Of a stretch of DNA of 64,000 nt, positions 22,115 through 34,183 are shown piece by piece (the stretch's first letter is position 1; every line of letters starts with the position of its first letter). The notes under the pieces were generated by a model. The model ran no database searches. It was given only the letters and a program-made list of their open reading frames with translations, and was not told the DNA's origin. Origin of the DNA: Sisyra terminalis (taxonomy: Eukaryota; Arthropoda; Insecta; Neuroptera; Sisyridae); NCBI GenBank assembly GCA_958496175.1, contig OY292276.1:51721080-51785079 (forward strand), in the 5' to 3' direction. Position numbers and translations under genes: made by a program.

Positions 22115-22320
22115 TATTAGAAATTACTTTGGGGTTACCCAAAGTATGCATCGGGCTTTCATTGACCCCAAAGATGCATTAGAAAATCCCTAGTGGGGCC
22201 CAATGAGGGCCTCAAAGGCCCAAAAGGAAGAACCCAATTGGGGTTCAATAAGGGTATCCATAAGCAATAAGGCATACCCAATGGGAAATCCTCCTATTAA
22301 GACCCATAGTGAGAAAGCCC
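22115..22320. other. Tract of alternating G-runs and C-runs
   Basis: Runs of three or four G or C alternate every 10-20 bases (for example GGGGTTACCC, TAGTGGGGCCCAATGAGGGC, CCCAATTGGGG and ACCCAATGGG). A similar patch recurs at 22545-22630. There is no ORF. It may be one interrupted repeat element; its nature is unknown. Confidence 0.5.
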
Positions 22321-22639
22321 AACATTGAAATTAAAAAAATATTGTAAATTTTCCTCCATTGTGTTCTTATTAAGATTAATCAAATAACTGGATAACGTTT
22401 GTTCAATCAAAGTGAATGAATAAATCAAATCCCATACAAACGTTGGAAAAAACGAAAAGAAAATTTTTGTTATCATTTTTTTTATAACATAACCCTTCTA
22501 CTTCAGTGATTGTCTTATTGGATTCTTATTGTAATTGGCAAATTGGGACCCAAGAGGGATTTGCGTTACATCACAAGCTGAGGCTCAATTGGGGCTCCAT
22601 TGGTCGAAAATTTCTAGTCAGGATCCAGTGAATAAATTT

Positions 22640-23470
22640 CTTAAGATTTAAAAACTATTAACTTGGCTGGAAAATGAGAAAAATTAATCTATCTGAAATT
22701 AGAAGAAAAGTATAGTAAATAGTTTTCTGATAGTTCAAATATGTTAACTAAAACGAAAAGTGTAGATCCAAAGGACAAAAGCAATGAAAAATCGGTCCAC
22801 AAAAAGATATATATTTGAACCATTTTTGGAGGATATGGTACTAAAAAGATACGTTCGTACTTCAAATTTCTGCTTTCTATGTCTTTTTATGAGTGGCTAA
22901 ATCGAAAAAATTATAAATTTGAAAATAGTTGTTTCTCAACAATCAGGGAAACAATTTGGCCAAAATTTGATCGTATTATGAAAGTATATAAGTTTAATAG
23001 TTAAGTATATTTTATAATATAAGTATATAAAAGCTACACCCACAAAAAATATAAAAAAAAAATTAAATAGATGATTTATTTACTTCTTGACTATTGTAAA
23101 GTGATTTCTAAGAAGTAAATATACCTTGTATGTCTTTTAAAAATTAAGTTATAATAAAATATACCTGGCAACATTAAATTTCAAATATTGTAAATCGTTT
23201 TTTAACCACTAACATTAAGGATAAAAAATTTTAACAACCTTACTTTTTGTGGTTAAATACTTTCGTTATAGGAACATATGTTACTGTTTGGGTCTTGAGA
23301 AATCATTTTAATGCCGAACCAATAAAAACCGTTTTAAGCATTCTGAATTCAACAATAAGCAACATGAGTAGCTCAAATATTAGATATTAAATAATTAATA
23401 AGTTACTTACAGGATCTAAAAGTAAAGATTGACTAATTATGACTAACTTTTTTTTCCTAGGAAAAGATGA
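22640..23470. other. AT-rich non-coding stretch
   Basis: I see no gene or clear repeat here. Confidence 0.4.
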
Positions 23471-23480
23471 CTTTACATGG

Positions 23481-23564
23481 AAGTTTCGGCCGAAACTAAG
23501 ACTGATGCCGAAATTCGATTTCAGTTTTGGTTTCGGCCGTAAAAACAAATTTCGATCGGACACT
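23481..23564. mobile_element. hAT-like terminal fragment
   Basis: TTTCGGCCGAAAC and TTTCGGCCG blocks surround a run of GAAA/TTTC motifs and end in TTTCGATCGGACACTAA. This style of end is common in hAT-type elements. No partner end is seen, and the 61-codon frame here is repeat sequence. Confidence 0.35.
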
Positions 23565-23569
23565 AATAA

Positions 23570-24240
23570 TTACGAGCTTATTTCAAATGAAATAACAATT
23601 GTTGAATCTAAAGAATCTAAATAATTTTGATTTTTATCAAGCTAAAGAAATATGTGTTTAATAATCATTTTGGAAATAAGTAGGGGTTGCCTTATTGTTT
23701 CCCTTATTTTCGTAGAACTTTTATACCCTTCACAACAATGCATAAAATTGTGAAATCAAAAAAAAAAAAGATTTATGCTTCAATGTACTTATTGATTTTG
23801 TTAATGAGATTAGATAAATTCAATTACTTTTTCACACCCATGGGTGTTACAACTAAACCGTAAAATAGGCGCAAAATTAGAGCTTATAATTCATTTATTA
23901 TTTAAAATTGTAATTTTTGTAGTACTTCATTTCGTATCGTAATGAAACCCTTGAAATATTCACAATTGATTGGTACAAGTTTTGTGGGGCAGAAACGAAT
24001 TCAAAGTTACATGTTAACATGAGGCAATTACAATTCTCTTTTTCAAAAAAAAAAAAAAAAAAATAATTGATATAAAATTTATTGTTTCCAAAACAATAGT
24101 GAAGTGTGTGTATTTGTTGAATATTTTTTGTACGTATGACTAAACGTTTTCAATTGTGAAAAGAGGATTTTGGACAAATGATTGACAATTGAATGACAAG
24201 TTGTAACTGATCTGAAGGACATTACAGAGTAACAATTGAA
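23570..24240. other. AT-rich non-coding stretch
   Basis: Contains an A-run at about 24046-24063. Nothing else is recognisable. Confidence 0.4.
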
Positions 24241-24780
24241 ATAGTAACAGAGACATGGAAGAGCGGTCCCTTCCCCTGGCCCGATTCCCGATAGCTATCC
24301 CGAACATGTTATGTATGGGAGTACATGGGAGAGATGCATTGCATACGCATTGAAAACATTTTCCTGCTCATACATGTGTGCTTGTTCCCGCGATATGAGC
24401 CACATGTTATTCCCACTGCGTGGCTGCCTTTTGCTCGTACTATATAATATGTATATATATTTATATATGTATGTAGTTTTGCTAGTGCTCCTGCTTTTGA
24501 CTACATTGCATAACAACATAAACGCAACGTCACTGCCTTCTGTCACCACCATCATCACCCTACTGCCATCACCACCGCAAAAGCTTCATCCCAAAGCTTC
24601 CCCAACCATAATTGTAACACAAAACCCATCCCTTCTATTTGTAGTTATTATTGTACATTTAGTTCGTCTGTCTGGATTAAGATGTGTTTACAAAATGGTA
24701 TTAATTATGAGTATCATAATAGTTGATGTACAAAGAGCTAATGCAGTGACATTCGCAGATGATTTATGGCCATGAACGAT
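24241..24780. other. Unique GC-richer island with a 154-codon open frame
   Basis: Composition differs from the flanks and the sequence is not repeated in the window. A frame at 24311-24775 (+) gives a Cys/Leu/Tyr-rich product with long hydrophobic stretches, but it crosses a TA-repeat tract (about 24440-24470), has no recognisable domain, and the opposite strand is also open. I favour a regulatory or UTR island over a protein gene. Confidence 0.3.
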
Positions 24781-24970
24781 GATGGTTGTGAAAAACGCTT
24801 TCGTTTTCTTCCTAATTATTCGCCTTTTCAAAATTTCGATTTAATCGTTTCCTCATCGTCTGCATAATATATTTATGATGTACATAATATAAGTGATTAC
24901 TAATGATTAAAATTATATTGAAGATATTTCTAAGTTTTTATATAGTAGTTGTTTAGTTTTATATAGTAAT

Positions 24971-25958
24971 AGTACCCTGCCCAGGGTTGTGTTCTCTCAC
25001 CTTTGCTTTTTAAAGTATACAGTGAGATAATAATGAGATTCACATTGGAGGAGTGGAATGGTGGAATCAAAATTGGCGGAAAGCGATTCTCCAACCTTCG
25101 CAGACGATAAACCCTAATTGCGAACAATGAGAAGATGTTGGAACTCATTCGAAAGATTGAAGTCGTGAGCCAAGATTTTGGTTTAAAAATTAACGCCAAT
25201 AAGACCAAAATAATGATCGTTGACCGTGCTACCGAACATCAAAATCAGCCGGAAAGAATTGGCCCTTTCTTGGTTGTGGATAGATTTGTTTATCTGGGAT
25301 CGATGATACATAAATCAGGATCATGTGAGCACTAAATTAGACGACGCATTGAAATCGCTAGATCTGCCGTAACACAACTGTCCAAAATATGGAAAGACCG
25401 CAACATATTAAAAGCTACTAAAATCAGATTGGTTGGTACACTGACTTTTCCTATCTTCCTATCTTCTGACTTCTCCTATCTTTCCTATCTTCCTACGCTT
25501 CGGAAATGTGGACTATCCGTGCAGCTGATCGGCGACGAATTGATACCTTCAAAATGTGGGTCTGGAGGAGAATGCTACGGATTCCATGGACGGCTAAAAG
25601 AACTAATGTCTCTGTCTTGAACGAAGTTAAGCCAGTCCCAAGACTCTCTTCACTGACGTATGGACGAATCCTCAGGTTTTTCGGACATATCACGCACCAT
25701 GGAACCATGGAAAAGCTAATGGTACAAGGACGACCTGAAGGGAAAAGAAAACGAGGGCGATCATCGACCCGTTGGACGAAAGTGGTGGAAAAGCTCGTTG
25801 ATTCGAGTTTTGTGTCCTCAACGCGACAGGCAAAAGAGCGTAATCGCTGAAGAAGTACCATCAAATAGGTTCTGAGAAACCTGGAATTCCCCACGTGACA
25901 GTCATTTTTTAATCGCCATACATCGGCAGTGATGTTGGATTAAGAAGAAGTACCCTGC
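24971..25958 (+). mobile_element. 5'-truncated LINE with 10-bp target duplication
   Basis: AGTACCCTGC at 24971-24980 is repeated at 25949-25958, bracketing a reverse-transcriptase fragment that ends in a short tail (TTGGATTAAGAAG). The layout (truncated 5' end, 3' tail, direct flanking repeats) is that of a dead-on-arrival non-LTR insertion. Confidence 0.8.
24981..25850 (+). pseudogene. Reverse transcriptase C-terminal fragment, broken
   Basis: The fragment begins just before the catalytic loop: QGCVLSPLLFKVYSEIIMRF, then a damaged active-site block (…ADD… with bases lost and a stop near 25110), then MLELIRKIEVVSQDFGLKIN, VDRFVYLGSMIHKSGSCEH, a stop, and RRRIEIARSAVTQLSKIWKD. After a slippage insertion (about 25440-25500, repeated CCTATCTT units) it resumes with MWTIRAADRRRIDTFKMWVW, RRMLRIPWTAKRTNVSVLNE, RILRFFGHITHHGTMEKLM and GRPEGKRKRGRSSTRW. 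This C-terminal block is typical of insect endonuclease-reverse transcriptases of RTE-like type. Several stops and frameshifts make it non-functional. Only the thumb and C-terminal part of the parent protein remain. Confidence 0.85.
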
Positions 25959-27125
25959 ATTTTTTGAACTCTAGCGACAAATTGTTCAGGAGAAAGATCT
26001 TTGTCGCCCTGCAAAGAGTGAAAAGTTACTAACGTGCAAGCGTGGGCCAAGATTGACTTAATATTTTGGTAATATTATCTATTGACTCTCAATTAGTGCA
26101 AGAAATCTATAACGATGATATAATCGACGTTTTTTTGTGAACCAAGGCTAGAAAAAGAAGTTTAAATCATAAGTGATAGAAAGAAACTTGAGTTAAATTA
26201 ATCTTGGAAAAATATTATTGAAATTAATAAAAAATATTTTTAAAAATATTGAAATTCTTAAGAATTTTTATTAAAATTAGTAAAAACTAGTTCAAAATTT
26301 AAATTTTTCAAAATTAGATGTCTTATCTTGATAACCACTTTGTTATGGTATATTGGATTGGGAAGTCTAAGGCGTCATAAAATGTAATCCGCTACTGCTT
26401 ATAATAAGAATTCAAAAACTATATTCTCGGTGAGATGTTCTAAGACAAAATATTCATAAAAAAATAAGTTTCCACAAACCGGTATATTCTATAGACTAGA
26501 TATTCTATTACTAAAAAAAACTTAGATCTAGGAAAAGCTTAATTTACGAACTAGGCTAAGGAGGCTGTATCCTACAGAATCCATCAGTTTAGGACCTCTT
26601 ACACTTAGTTACTCAATAACATCTGAAAATTATAGTGATCATTGAATCTAAATTTGGATAAAATTTACGAAATCAATACTTTAATATTGGAAAATGCTCA
26701 AGAGACACTCCAGTGGGAGTCTTCTCTACCATGATCTTCATGCTTTCCATGCTCTGTCATCAGATTGGATGAAAGGACCATGGTCCTGATGGCCAATATG
26801 TGTATTAATAAAAAAAATATTGAAAAAAAAAACTACTTTAACGATACAATACTCAAGTATGTAAATATGAAAATCAATTTTCGGGTAGTGCACGATTCCA
26901 TAAGAAACCAATGTACCAAAAACTGCATTTAATAAAAACAGTTTAATCTTCATCGTTGATTATAGAAAGTATACACTTTTTTTGTTAGCCAATCTTTGCT
27001 TTTTATAGAAAACCTGGCACCCACTTACGATATAGCCTCTAGGCTCCCATAAAAAAGCCACCTTTGGATCTAGTAAAACAGTAATTATAAATTCGAGTAA
27101 AATCCTTTCTAATTTAAATACAGTT
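25959..27125. other. AT-rich non-coding stretch
   Basis: No supported gene. A small hairpin (GCGACAAA at 25975 against TTTGTCGC at 26008) is visible. Confidence 0.4.
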
Positions 27126-27129
27126 TATA

Positions 27130-28265
27130 GAATTCCTGGGTCAGTGAAAGTATTCCTTACGGATGTTGGATATCTTGTAGACATTTTATCTGGGCTATAT
27201 TTTCGAAATAAACGGTATATTTTTGATATAATTGATATATTGTTATTGTTGTTAATATTAGTATCCAAACTTAAAAGTTTTAAGCCACAATTGTTAACCT
27301 TAAGTTCGACCAAGAGGTCGAAAGAACTCACATAACTCAATATAACTTTTTTGTTCTTTTAGGTACATTTTCAGTTATGAATACTAGAACTTAGTAATAC
27401 TGGGTAATTTCAAAGGTATTCGAATCACTATAGCATAAAATTAGTAAAAAAAAGTCAGTTTTCATTGATTTACTTATCATATAGGTAAAGTAATTAATTA
27501 TTGTCGAAAATGTAGGTAAAAATTTACATTCTCTACGGATGTTGGATATTTTGTAGACATTTTATCTGGGATATAATATTTTCGAAATGATCGGTATATT
27601 GTTGATAAAATTGATATATTGTAATTGTTGTTAGTATTAGTATCCAAACTTAAAAGTTTTAAGCCACAATTCTTAATCTTAAGTCCGACCAAGAGGTCGA
27701 AAGAACTCACATAACTCAATATAATTTTTTTTTTAGTTGTATTTTCAGTTATGAATACTAGAACTTAGTAATACGGGCGTAATTTTAAAGATGTTCGAAC
27801 CCCCATAGTATAAAGTTAGTGAAAAAAAAGTTACTTTTCATTGGTTTAATTATCATATAGGTAAAGTAATTAATTATTATCGAAAATGTAGGTAAAAATT
27901 TATATCCTCTACGGATGTTGGATATTTTGTAGACATTTTATCTGGGATATAATATTTTCGAAATGATCGGTATATTGTTGATAAAATTGATATATTGTAA
28001 TTATTGTTAATATTAGTATCAAAACTTAAAAGTTTTAAGCCACAATTGTTAACCTTAAGTCCGACCAAGAGGTCGAAAGAACTCAATATAACTTTTTGTT
28101 CTTTAATGTACATTTTCAGGAATTAATATAAGAATTTAGTAATACTGACGTAATTTTAAAGGTGTTCGATTCACTATAGCATAAAATTAGTGAAAAAAAA
28201 GTTACTTTTCATTGATTTAATTATCGTATAGGTAAAGTGATTAATTATTATCGAAAATGTAGGTA
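27130..28265. repeat. Tandem repeat, three copies of about 375 bp
   Basis: GGATGTTGGATATYTTGTAG recurs at about 27160, 27538 and 27913, and later parts of the unit repeat with the same period. Each unit contains a small hairpin, CGACC-AAGA-GGTCG. The similar short minus-strand frames at 27125-27340, 27498-27719 and 27877-28113 are the repeat read through, not a gene family. Copies two and three are more alike than copy one. Confidence 0.85.
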
Positions 28266-28429
28266 AGTTTTTACTTTAATTGATGTTTTATAAAAAAAAA
28301 GCTCAACTCAAGAATTGCAAAGCTTTTTTCCCAACAAGAACTCCCAAATGTGTGCCGCTCACATCTCATTTCTGGTGCAAATCTAATTTTGTGTTGTTTT
28401 CCAAAAAAAAAAAAAGAAAAAAAATGTCA

Positions 28430-28692
28430 TAATGAAAATAATTTAGAACTCGAAATGCTTCGATGTTATTTCATCTGTATTGTCGAGATCAACACATCGT
28501 AACACGTCTGTCGCTGATTCACTACGTCAGCGAATCATAAAGCGAGTTACAAATGAAATTTACATACAAATCGAATTAGTTGTCCGTATATTGACTTCTA
28601 GCGTAGACAACCCCGGAACAAAACGAGAGATTGAAGAGTTTGCGAATACACTCTTTAGCTCTTCACCAAATTTCATATGCAGAACCACTTAA
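28430..28692 (+). other. Possible short coding fragment or conserved island
   Basis: A frame with balanced composition runs to TAA at 28690-28692 and includes SVADSLRQRIIKRVTNEIYI and GTKREIEEFANTLF. There is an in-frame stop upstream at about 28443 and no clear ATG, so it could be an exon fragment. No family is recognised and no strong splice site was found. Confidence 0.25.
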
Positions 28693-28699
28693 CTCCAAG

Positions 28700-29575
28700 C
28701 TTATATCTATATACCTACGAAAATATATAATGTCATATATTACAACAACGACTCGAAAATACTTTTGCTTTGCCTTCGAATTTAACACTGTACAAAATTA
28801 AATTTACAAGCCTTACATAAAAGCATGTGAGTCAAGTAGTAATCAATCTTAATTTGGCACTTTACTGAAGAAAAAATCAATAATTTCAAAAACGTCTCTA
28901 AACGCAGTGGGACGCAATCATATGTTTGGTAAATTGCAATCATTTTTTTTTTTTTCACTTTTCAATAGAAACACTTGAACTATACTTGAAGATAATAATG
29001 TTAACCACTTGTACTTAATAACCGCCCGTTATGTTTTATAACGCAGTCATTAACGTTTCAATCAACGTTGTGGACATAAATCTATTTCAATCGTATGTAT
29101 AATACGCTTTTTTTTCAAGGATAAATTGTATTTTGATTGGTTTTCACCCTCGCATTTATGACTTTGAAAAAAGCTTTTTTTAGTAACCCTGATAACTACC
29201 TACTTATCATTTTATTTTTTATTTTCAATAAAAATATAATTGCAAACACTGTAAAGTTTAAGACTTGGAAATATCATTTTCAAATTCCAATTTTCGTCAC
29301 TTAACAGTAAAAAAAAAATTGAACTTTATGAAAAATTAAAATGAGCAAATTTTCTTTAATCTAAACCTCTTTGTATAATTCAAATACTGTTAAAAAAATT
29401 TGCAACAAAAACGAAGAAAATCCAATGAAAAATCACCAAATTTATTTAAGAGATTTTTTTTCCACGAAAAATTACCCATATACTCGTAAATTAGAAGAAT
29501 AATTGAAACTTTCTAAGTAACTTCCGAATTAATAACTTTGATGTTTTTTCTGATATATTATTTTTTTTAATAAAT
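28700..29575. other. AT-rich non-coding stretch
   Basis: Nothing recognisable. Confidence 0.4.
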
Positions 29576-29577
29576 AA

Positions 29578-30080
29578 ATAAGAAATAATCACCTATCACT
29601 AATCACCTCACCATACTTTCTTTATAAATAATAATAACAATATCATTCTCCTTTTACATTTGCCATATTAATAGTAATTTCACAAAATAAAATAATTGAC
29701 TTTAAAACTCGATTTTAATTTACTGGTAACTTTATTTATAACTATTTTTAATGTATTTTATTAAGAATAAAATTTATTTACAGACAATACTATAAATTGA
29801 ATTTTAAAGCCAGCCATTCAAATAAGCTTCTTTCGTACCGAGGGGGGGAGATATTAGAAATAATTACCTATCACTAATCACCTACAATAGTTTCTTTATA
29901 AATAACTATAACAATATCATTCTCATTTTACATTTGTATATTAATAGTATTTTCACAAAATTCATTTATTGACTTTAAAATTCGATTTTAATTTACAGGT
30001 AACTTTATTTATAACTATTATTTAATGTATTTTATGAAGAATAATATTAATTTACCGACAATATTATAAATATATAGCTT
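29578..30080. repeat. Direct repeat, two copies of about 225 bp
   Basis: 29578-29800 and 29850-30075 share blocks such as CCTATCACTAATCACCT, AACAATATCATTCTC and GATTTTAATTTAC-GGTAAC. They are separated by about 50 bases that contain a G run (GAGGGGGGGAG). Confidence 0.8.
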
Positions 30081-30825
30081 TAATGCCTTAAAAACTTAAC
30101 TTTTTGCAAGCAAAAACTATGTTATTTACAATATCTAGAATTGCAACAGTAACAAGTGCTTAATATGCACTATAAAAAAGGATATATAAGTTTATTATTT
30201 TCCTCAAAATCTTTGCAAATATTGAAAGATACTTAGTGATCCAAAGTTCGTTAAATTTAATGTTGAAGATGGTACCTGAATGTGAGTTAAAAAAAATGAA
30301 TACTTTTACAGACATGCTAAGTAAATCTTTTACTCTTAATGCCAATTTTGGTGACTCACATTAGAACCTAGTGAAAGTTTTCCGTCCATCCGAAATAAAA
30401 TTCCTGCTAAATATGCCCCCTTTAGAAAAATCCAGGATAAAATATCCGCTACCTTCCTGAATAATCAATTGTTTGTTTAGTAACAATTTACAATGCAATT
30501 TTCCGCACAATGGATATATTCTATTATCATCTTCATTCCTAAGCCAATTAAATATATATCAGATCTCTCATCCCACAGACTCATAAGCTTGCCCTTAAAT
30601 TTTCAAAAATCCTGGAAAAACTCCTTAAAATAACTATCATTTGCCATGTAAGTAAAAAAATAATTCCTTTTCACCAATTTGGATTCATGGACCTCATCAT
30701 TCTACAACTCATCAATACTTTAGAGTTGTGGATGAAATCACTGCAGCCCTCGAAAACAATTATTATTGCCATGGAGTATTTCTGGATGAAGAACACTTGT
30801 TCTCATTGGGTATTTATTTAATGTA
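30081..30825. other. Non-coding stretch
   Basis: No supported gene. The sequence is AT-rich and apparently unique. Confidence 0.35.
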
Positions 30826-30829
30826 AAGA

Positions 30830-32115
30830 TTGCAAATTGATCCTCTATGATAAATATATAAATAAATCAAGATACAACAATATTCTCTGTTATAAATTAT
30901 CTGTATCTTCTTCTTAATTCTAACACTCTGGAGGATCCAAATTTCTCAGGACCTTTTGGATGGTCCTTCTGTAAAGAACGATTTCTTATTTATTTTATCT
31001 TTTGATTTTTTTCAGAATAAAAAACAATTAAAGCTCCAGCTCTGGCTCCAAAATCGAGGTTAGACTTTAATCTCAACTCCGGCTTCGACTTTGGTCTACA
31101 TTGTTAACTTTCTTTGATCATAAATCACTACTTTCAAATTATATACTGTAAATCCAATTTTATAGCAATTAAGTTTGTAGGTGCTAAATGTTGGAAATTG
31201 AACTAAACATAACACCTAATTGACTTTGGTTTCACTAAAATTAATAGTTTAGCTTCAAGTCTTTCGAAATTTTCCGACTCCAATTATAACTCTTGACCAA
31301 AGCTCAAAGTTTTGTCGGGATTTACAACAGTTAGTAATAGGTTTATTGAAATTGATTATTTATATAATTTTTTCACAGTTGAAAAAAAGTGGTTGAAAGT
31401 GTAGAATTTAGTCAAAAGCTTTTTTTAGTTTCGTATACAATATATTGTTAATCATTTTTAAAATTCTCCGTTTTTTGGATTGAAAATTTATTCTCTATGA
31501 TAAATAAATAAAAAAATCAAGATGTAATAATATTCTCTATTATAAATTATCTGTATCTTCCTCTTAATCCTTACACTCGGGATGATCCAAACTTCTCATG
31601 ACCTGTTGGACGATGCTTCTGTATAGAATGATTTCTTATTTATTTTATCTTTTTGATTTTTTTCTGAATAAAAAACAATTAAAGCCGGAATCAAAGTTAG
31701 ACTTTAATCTCAACTCCGGATCCAGCTTCGGTCTAAATTGTTAACTTTTTTTGATCATAGATCACTACTTTCAAATGCTACATTAAATCCAATTTTATAG
31801 CATTTATGTTTGGCTAAATGAAGGAAATTGTACTAAATATAACACCTAATTGACTTTGGCTTCACTAAAATTAATAGTTTAGCTCCAAGTCTTTCAAAAT
31901 TTTCCGGTTTCAACTATAACTCTTCACTAAAACTCAAAGTTTTGTCGGATTTACAATAGTTAGTAATAGATTTGTTAAAATTGAATATTTTTGTATTTTT
32001 TTTTTCGGTTGAAAAAGTAGTAAAAAGTGTAGAATTTACTCAAAAACTCTTTTAGTTTAGTGTATAAACTATATTGTTAATCATTTTTACAATTCTCCGT
32101 TTTTTTTTTAATTTA
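30830..32115. repeat. Direct repeat, two copies of about 655 bp
   Basis: Copy one starts near 30830 and copy two near 31485. Shared blocks include TATAAATTATCTGTATCTTC, GATTTCTTATTTATTTTATC and AACACCTAATTGACTTTGG. The copies run head to tail and both end in a TTCTCCGTTTTTT tract. Confidence 0.85.
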
Positions 32116-32880
32116 AACAACGGCCATGTTAATTCACTCCCCAATCCCATAACACCGGGCTTCAACCCCAAAATAATTACGATACAATTTCATGGCCACA
32201 ATAAAAAAGATGCGGCCACATTTTCTCCCATACGTTATAAATAAAATTCAAAGGAAAAAGAGACAATTATTCGAGCCGATCACAAAATGAAACATCCATA
32301 TTTTGTTAACAGATAAGTTCTTTTCATTTCAATTTTGATCTACAGATTATTTCCCCTTTAATAGAGATAATGGAACAATAGATAAACGGAAGAACTTGTC
32401 CCTGTCACCTGGTTGTATGGGTTGGTTTTTTTATTCTCCCGTAAATAGGGGTTCGTCATTTCATAAAAGTATGTATTGCAATTGTCAGTGATATTGTGGT
32501 TTTGATATAATATGAAATGGTTTCAAACCGCAGCCATTTTCATCACACGTCACCATTTTAATTTTTCAGCACCAATGCAAATTATTTCAATTTTATTAGA
32601 ATATTGATCGGTTATTAACTAATTCTAATACGGATTCATTCAAGCCTAAAATCGGTTCATTTCCAAAATGGTTTTCACTGTTGTATATACCTATATAGGA
32701 ATAATCCGTGGGAATGTTTGAAATTATACGTTCTAATAAATTTCACATGGCGTAATTCAAAAATCAGAGTAGTTCGATCGTTGTACATTTTTTTTTTTTG
32801 ATAATTTGAATGAAGAGAAATTTCAAAAATACCACAACCAAATGAGTTTGATCCTATAATCAGCATATGCCAGATCTACT
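32116..32880. other. Non-coding stretch
   Basis: Mixed composition without a convincing ORF or repeat. Confidence 0.35.
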
Positions 32881-33250
32881 TATAGGCATACATAATGGCT
32901 GTTATATCACCTACATATATGATTCAACTCGGACAAGAGCAGTACATTAGTGCACTCGATAATATCGAGTGGTATGGCCAGTATAAGGGTAGTAGGTACA
33001 CATTATTGCACGTATGCACTACCAGATGAATGACAGAGATGAAAGCGAGATGCACATGGACCACTAGGTTTATATGTGATATATGCATGACCAATTTTGA
33101 ACCATTCGTGGTTTGACTCATGTTTATATGAGAATCTACGATATACTGCACCACTGTTTCATTGTCCATTGGTCTATATGTCCGTCTATTTAGTCTGTCT
33201 ATTCATTTATAGGTATGTCAGTCGTTGGCAATTGAACGTCAAGTACATAT
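32881..33250. promoter_or_regulatory. Unique balanced-composition island with a perfect 19-bp palindrome
   Basis: CACTCGATA-A-TATCGAGTG at 32953-32971 is a perfect palindrome around one base. The surrounding 370 bases are not repeated elsewhere in the window and carry many short motif-like words. Conserved regulatory DNA is my inference; no factor is assigned. Confidence 0.35.
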
Positions 33251-33744
33251 GAGCCTAATCATTATCAATTGCAATACACAAAGAGGGAAATAGATCTAAA
33301 AACCAGCGCATGAATTACATTTTAATATAGATACATAATTTATGCAATAGATTAAAGTTGCAGTATGCATTATTATCATTTAAAATTCTATATCTTGAAC
33401 ATTATAAACTCAATTGACCAAAAAATTCCAGTTAATTTCCTCTAAAGGTTTTTAATTGTTTACAAACTAGATAAATTTTGGATTAAGAAAATTTTATAAG
33501 AGATATTTTGTAAAAAAAAACATGCCATGAAAATGAAACCTTACCTGAAATGTAAAATTTCAATAGCAGGACAATTGTAGACTTTATTTATAGTAATTCA
33601 CATATATATTATAAATTTTTCCAGTTTGCGTTTGGATAATTGATGTGAGAAGCTTATGGTAAAAGAAATATGTATTAGATACTTTAGTTTTGGTTTGATC
33701 AATAAATAAATCGTTGGGGTACGACTAATTACGTCGAGTGTAAG
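33251..33744. other. AT-rich non-coding stretch
   Basis: Nothing recognisable. Confidence 0.35.
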
Positions 33745-34010
33745 ATAAACAGAAAACATCGAGAAGGCATTCCTACCTTCAGCCAATTACAGCTAGGTAG
33801 CCGAAAATCAATGGAAGAACCTTGAAGATAACAAAGAGAGGGCGTTCCCAATGCCAAACAATCATAGCTGGGTGATCAAAGATCATTGTAAGAACCAAGC
33901 AGAAAACAAAGAGAAGGCGTTCTCATTAACAGCCAATCATAGCTTGGTGATCGAAGATCATTGTTAGAACCCAGCAGAAAATAAAGAGAAGGCGTTCCCA
34001 CTAAGAACTA
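33745..34010. repeat. Minisatellite, about 75-bp unit, 3-4 copies
   Basis: GAGAAGGCGTTCCC-like blocks recur at about 33761, 33836, 33910 and 33986 (steps 75, 74 and 76). Each unit also has AATCATAGCTGGGTGATC-like sequence and a GATC-NAA-GATC mini-hairpin. The unit is close to 25 codons but no frame stays open across copies. Confidence 0.85.
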
Positions 34011-34183
34011 GAAAATTGCTCGTAATTACGTCATATATCACTAACTACTGTTTGAGATCTTGTTGTTGATATAGTGCGATTACTACACTTTTATAAAATA
34101 AATTTGGTGTTCAGAAATTCAATCAAAAAGATCATTAAATCTTAAACATTATTTACATTAAAATTTCTACCTAAAATGGCAAG

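Noticed and set aside
24311..24775. 154-codon frame, the longest outside transposons
   Set aside because: It crosses a TA-repeat tract, the opposite strand is also open, and the product looks like translated low-complexity DNA.
27125..28113. Three similar minus-strand ORFs that look like a gene family
   Set aside because: They are the 375-bp tandem repeat read in one frame; starts and ends follow the repeat, not gene structure.
27130..34010. CRISPR-like direct repeats
   Set aside because: Repeat units are 75-655 bp, contiguous and without short identical repeats separated by unique spacers.
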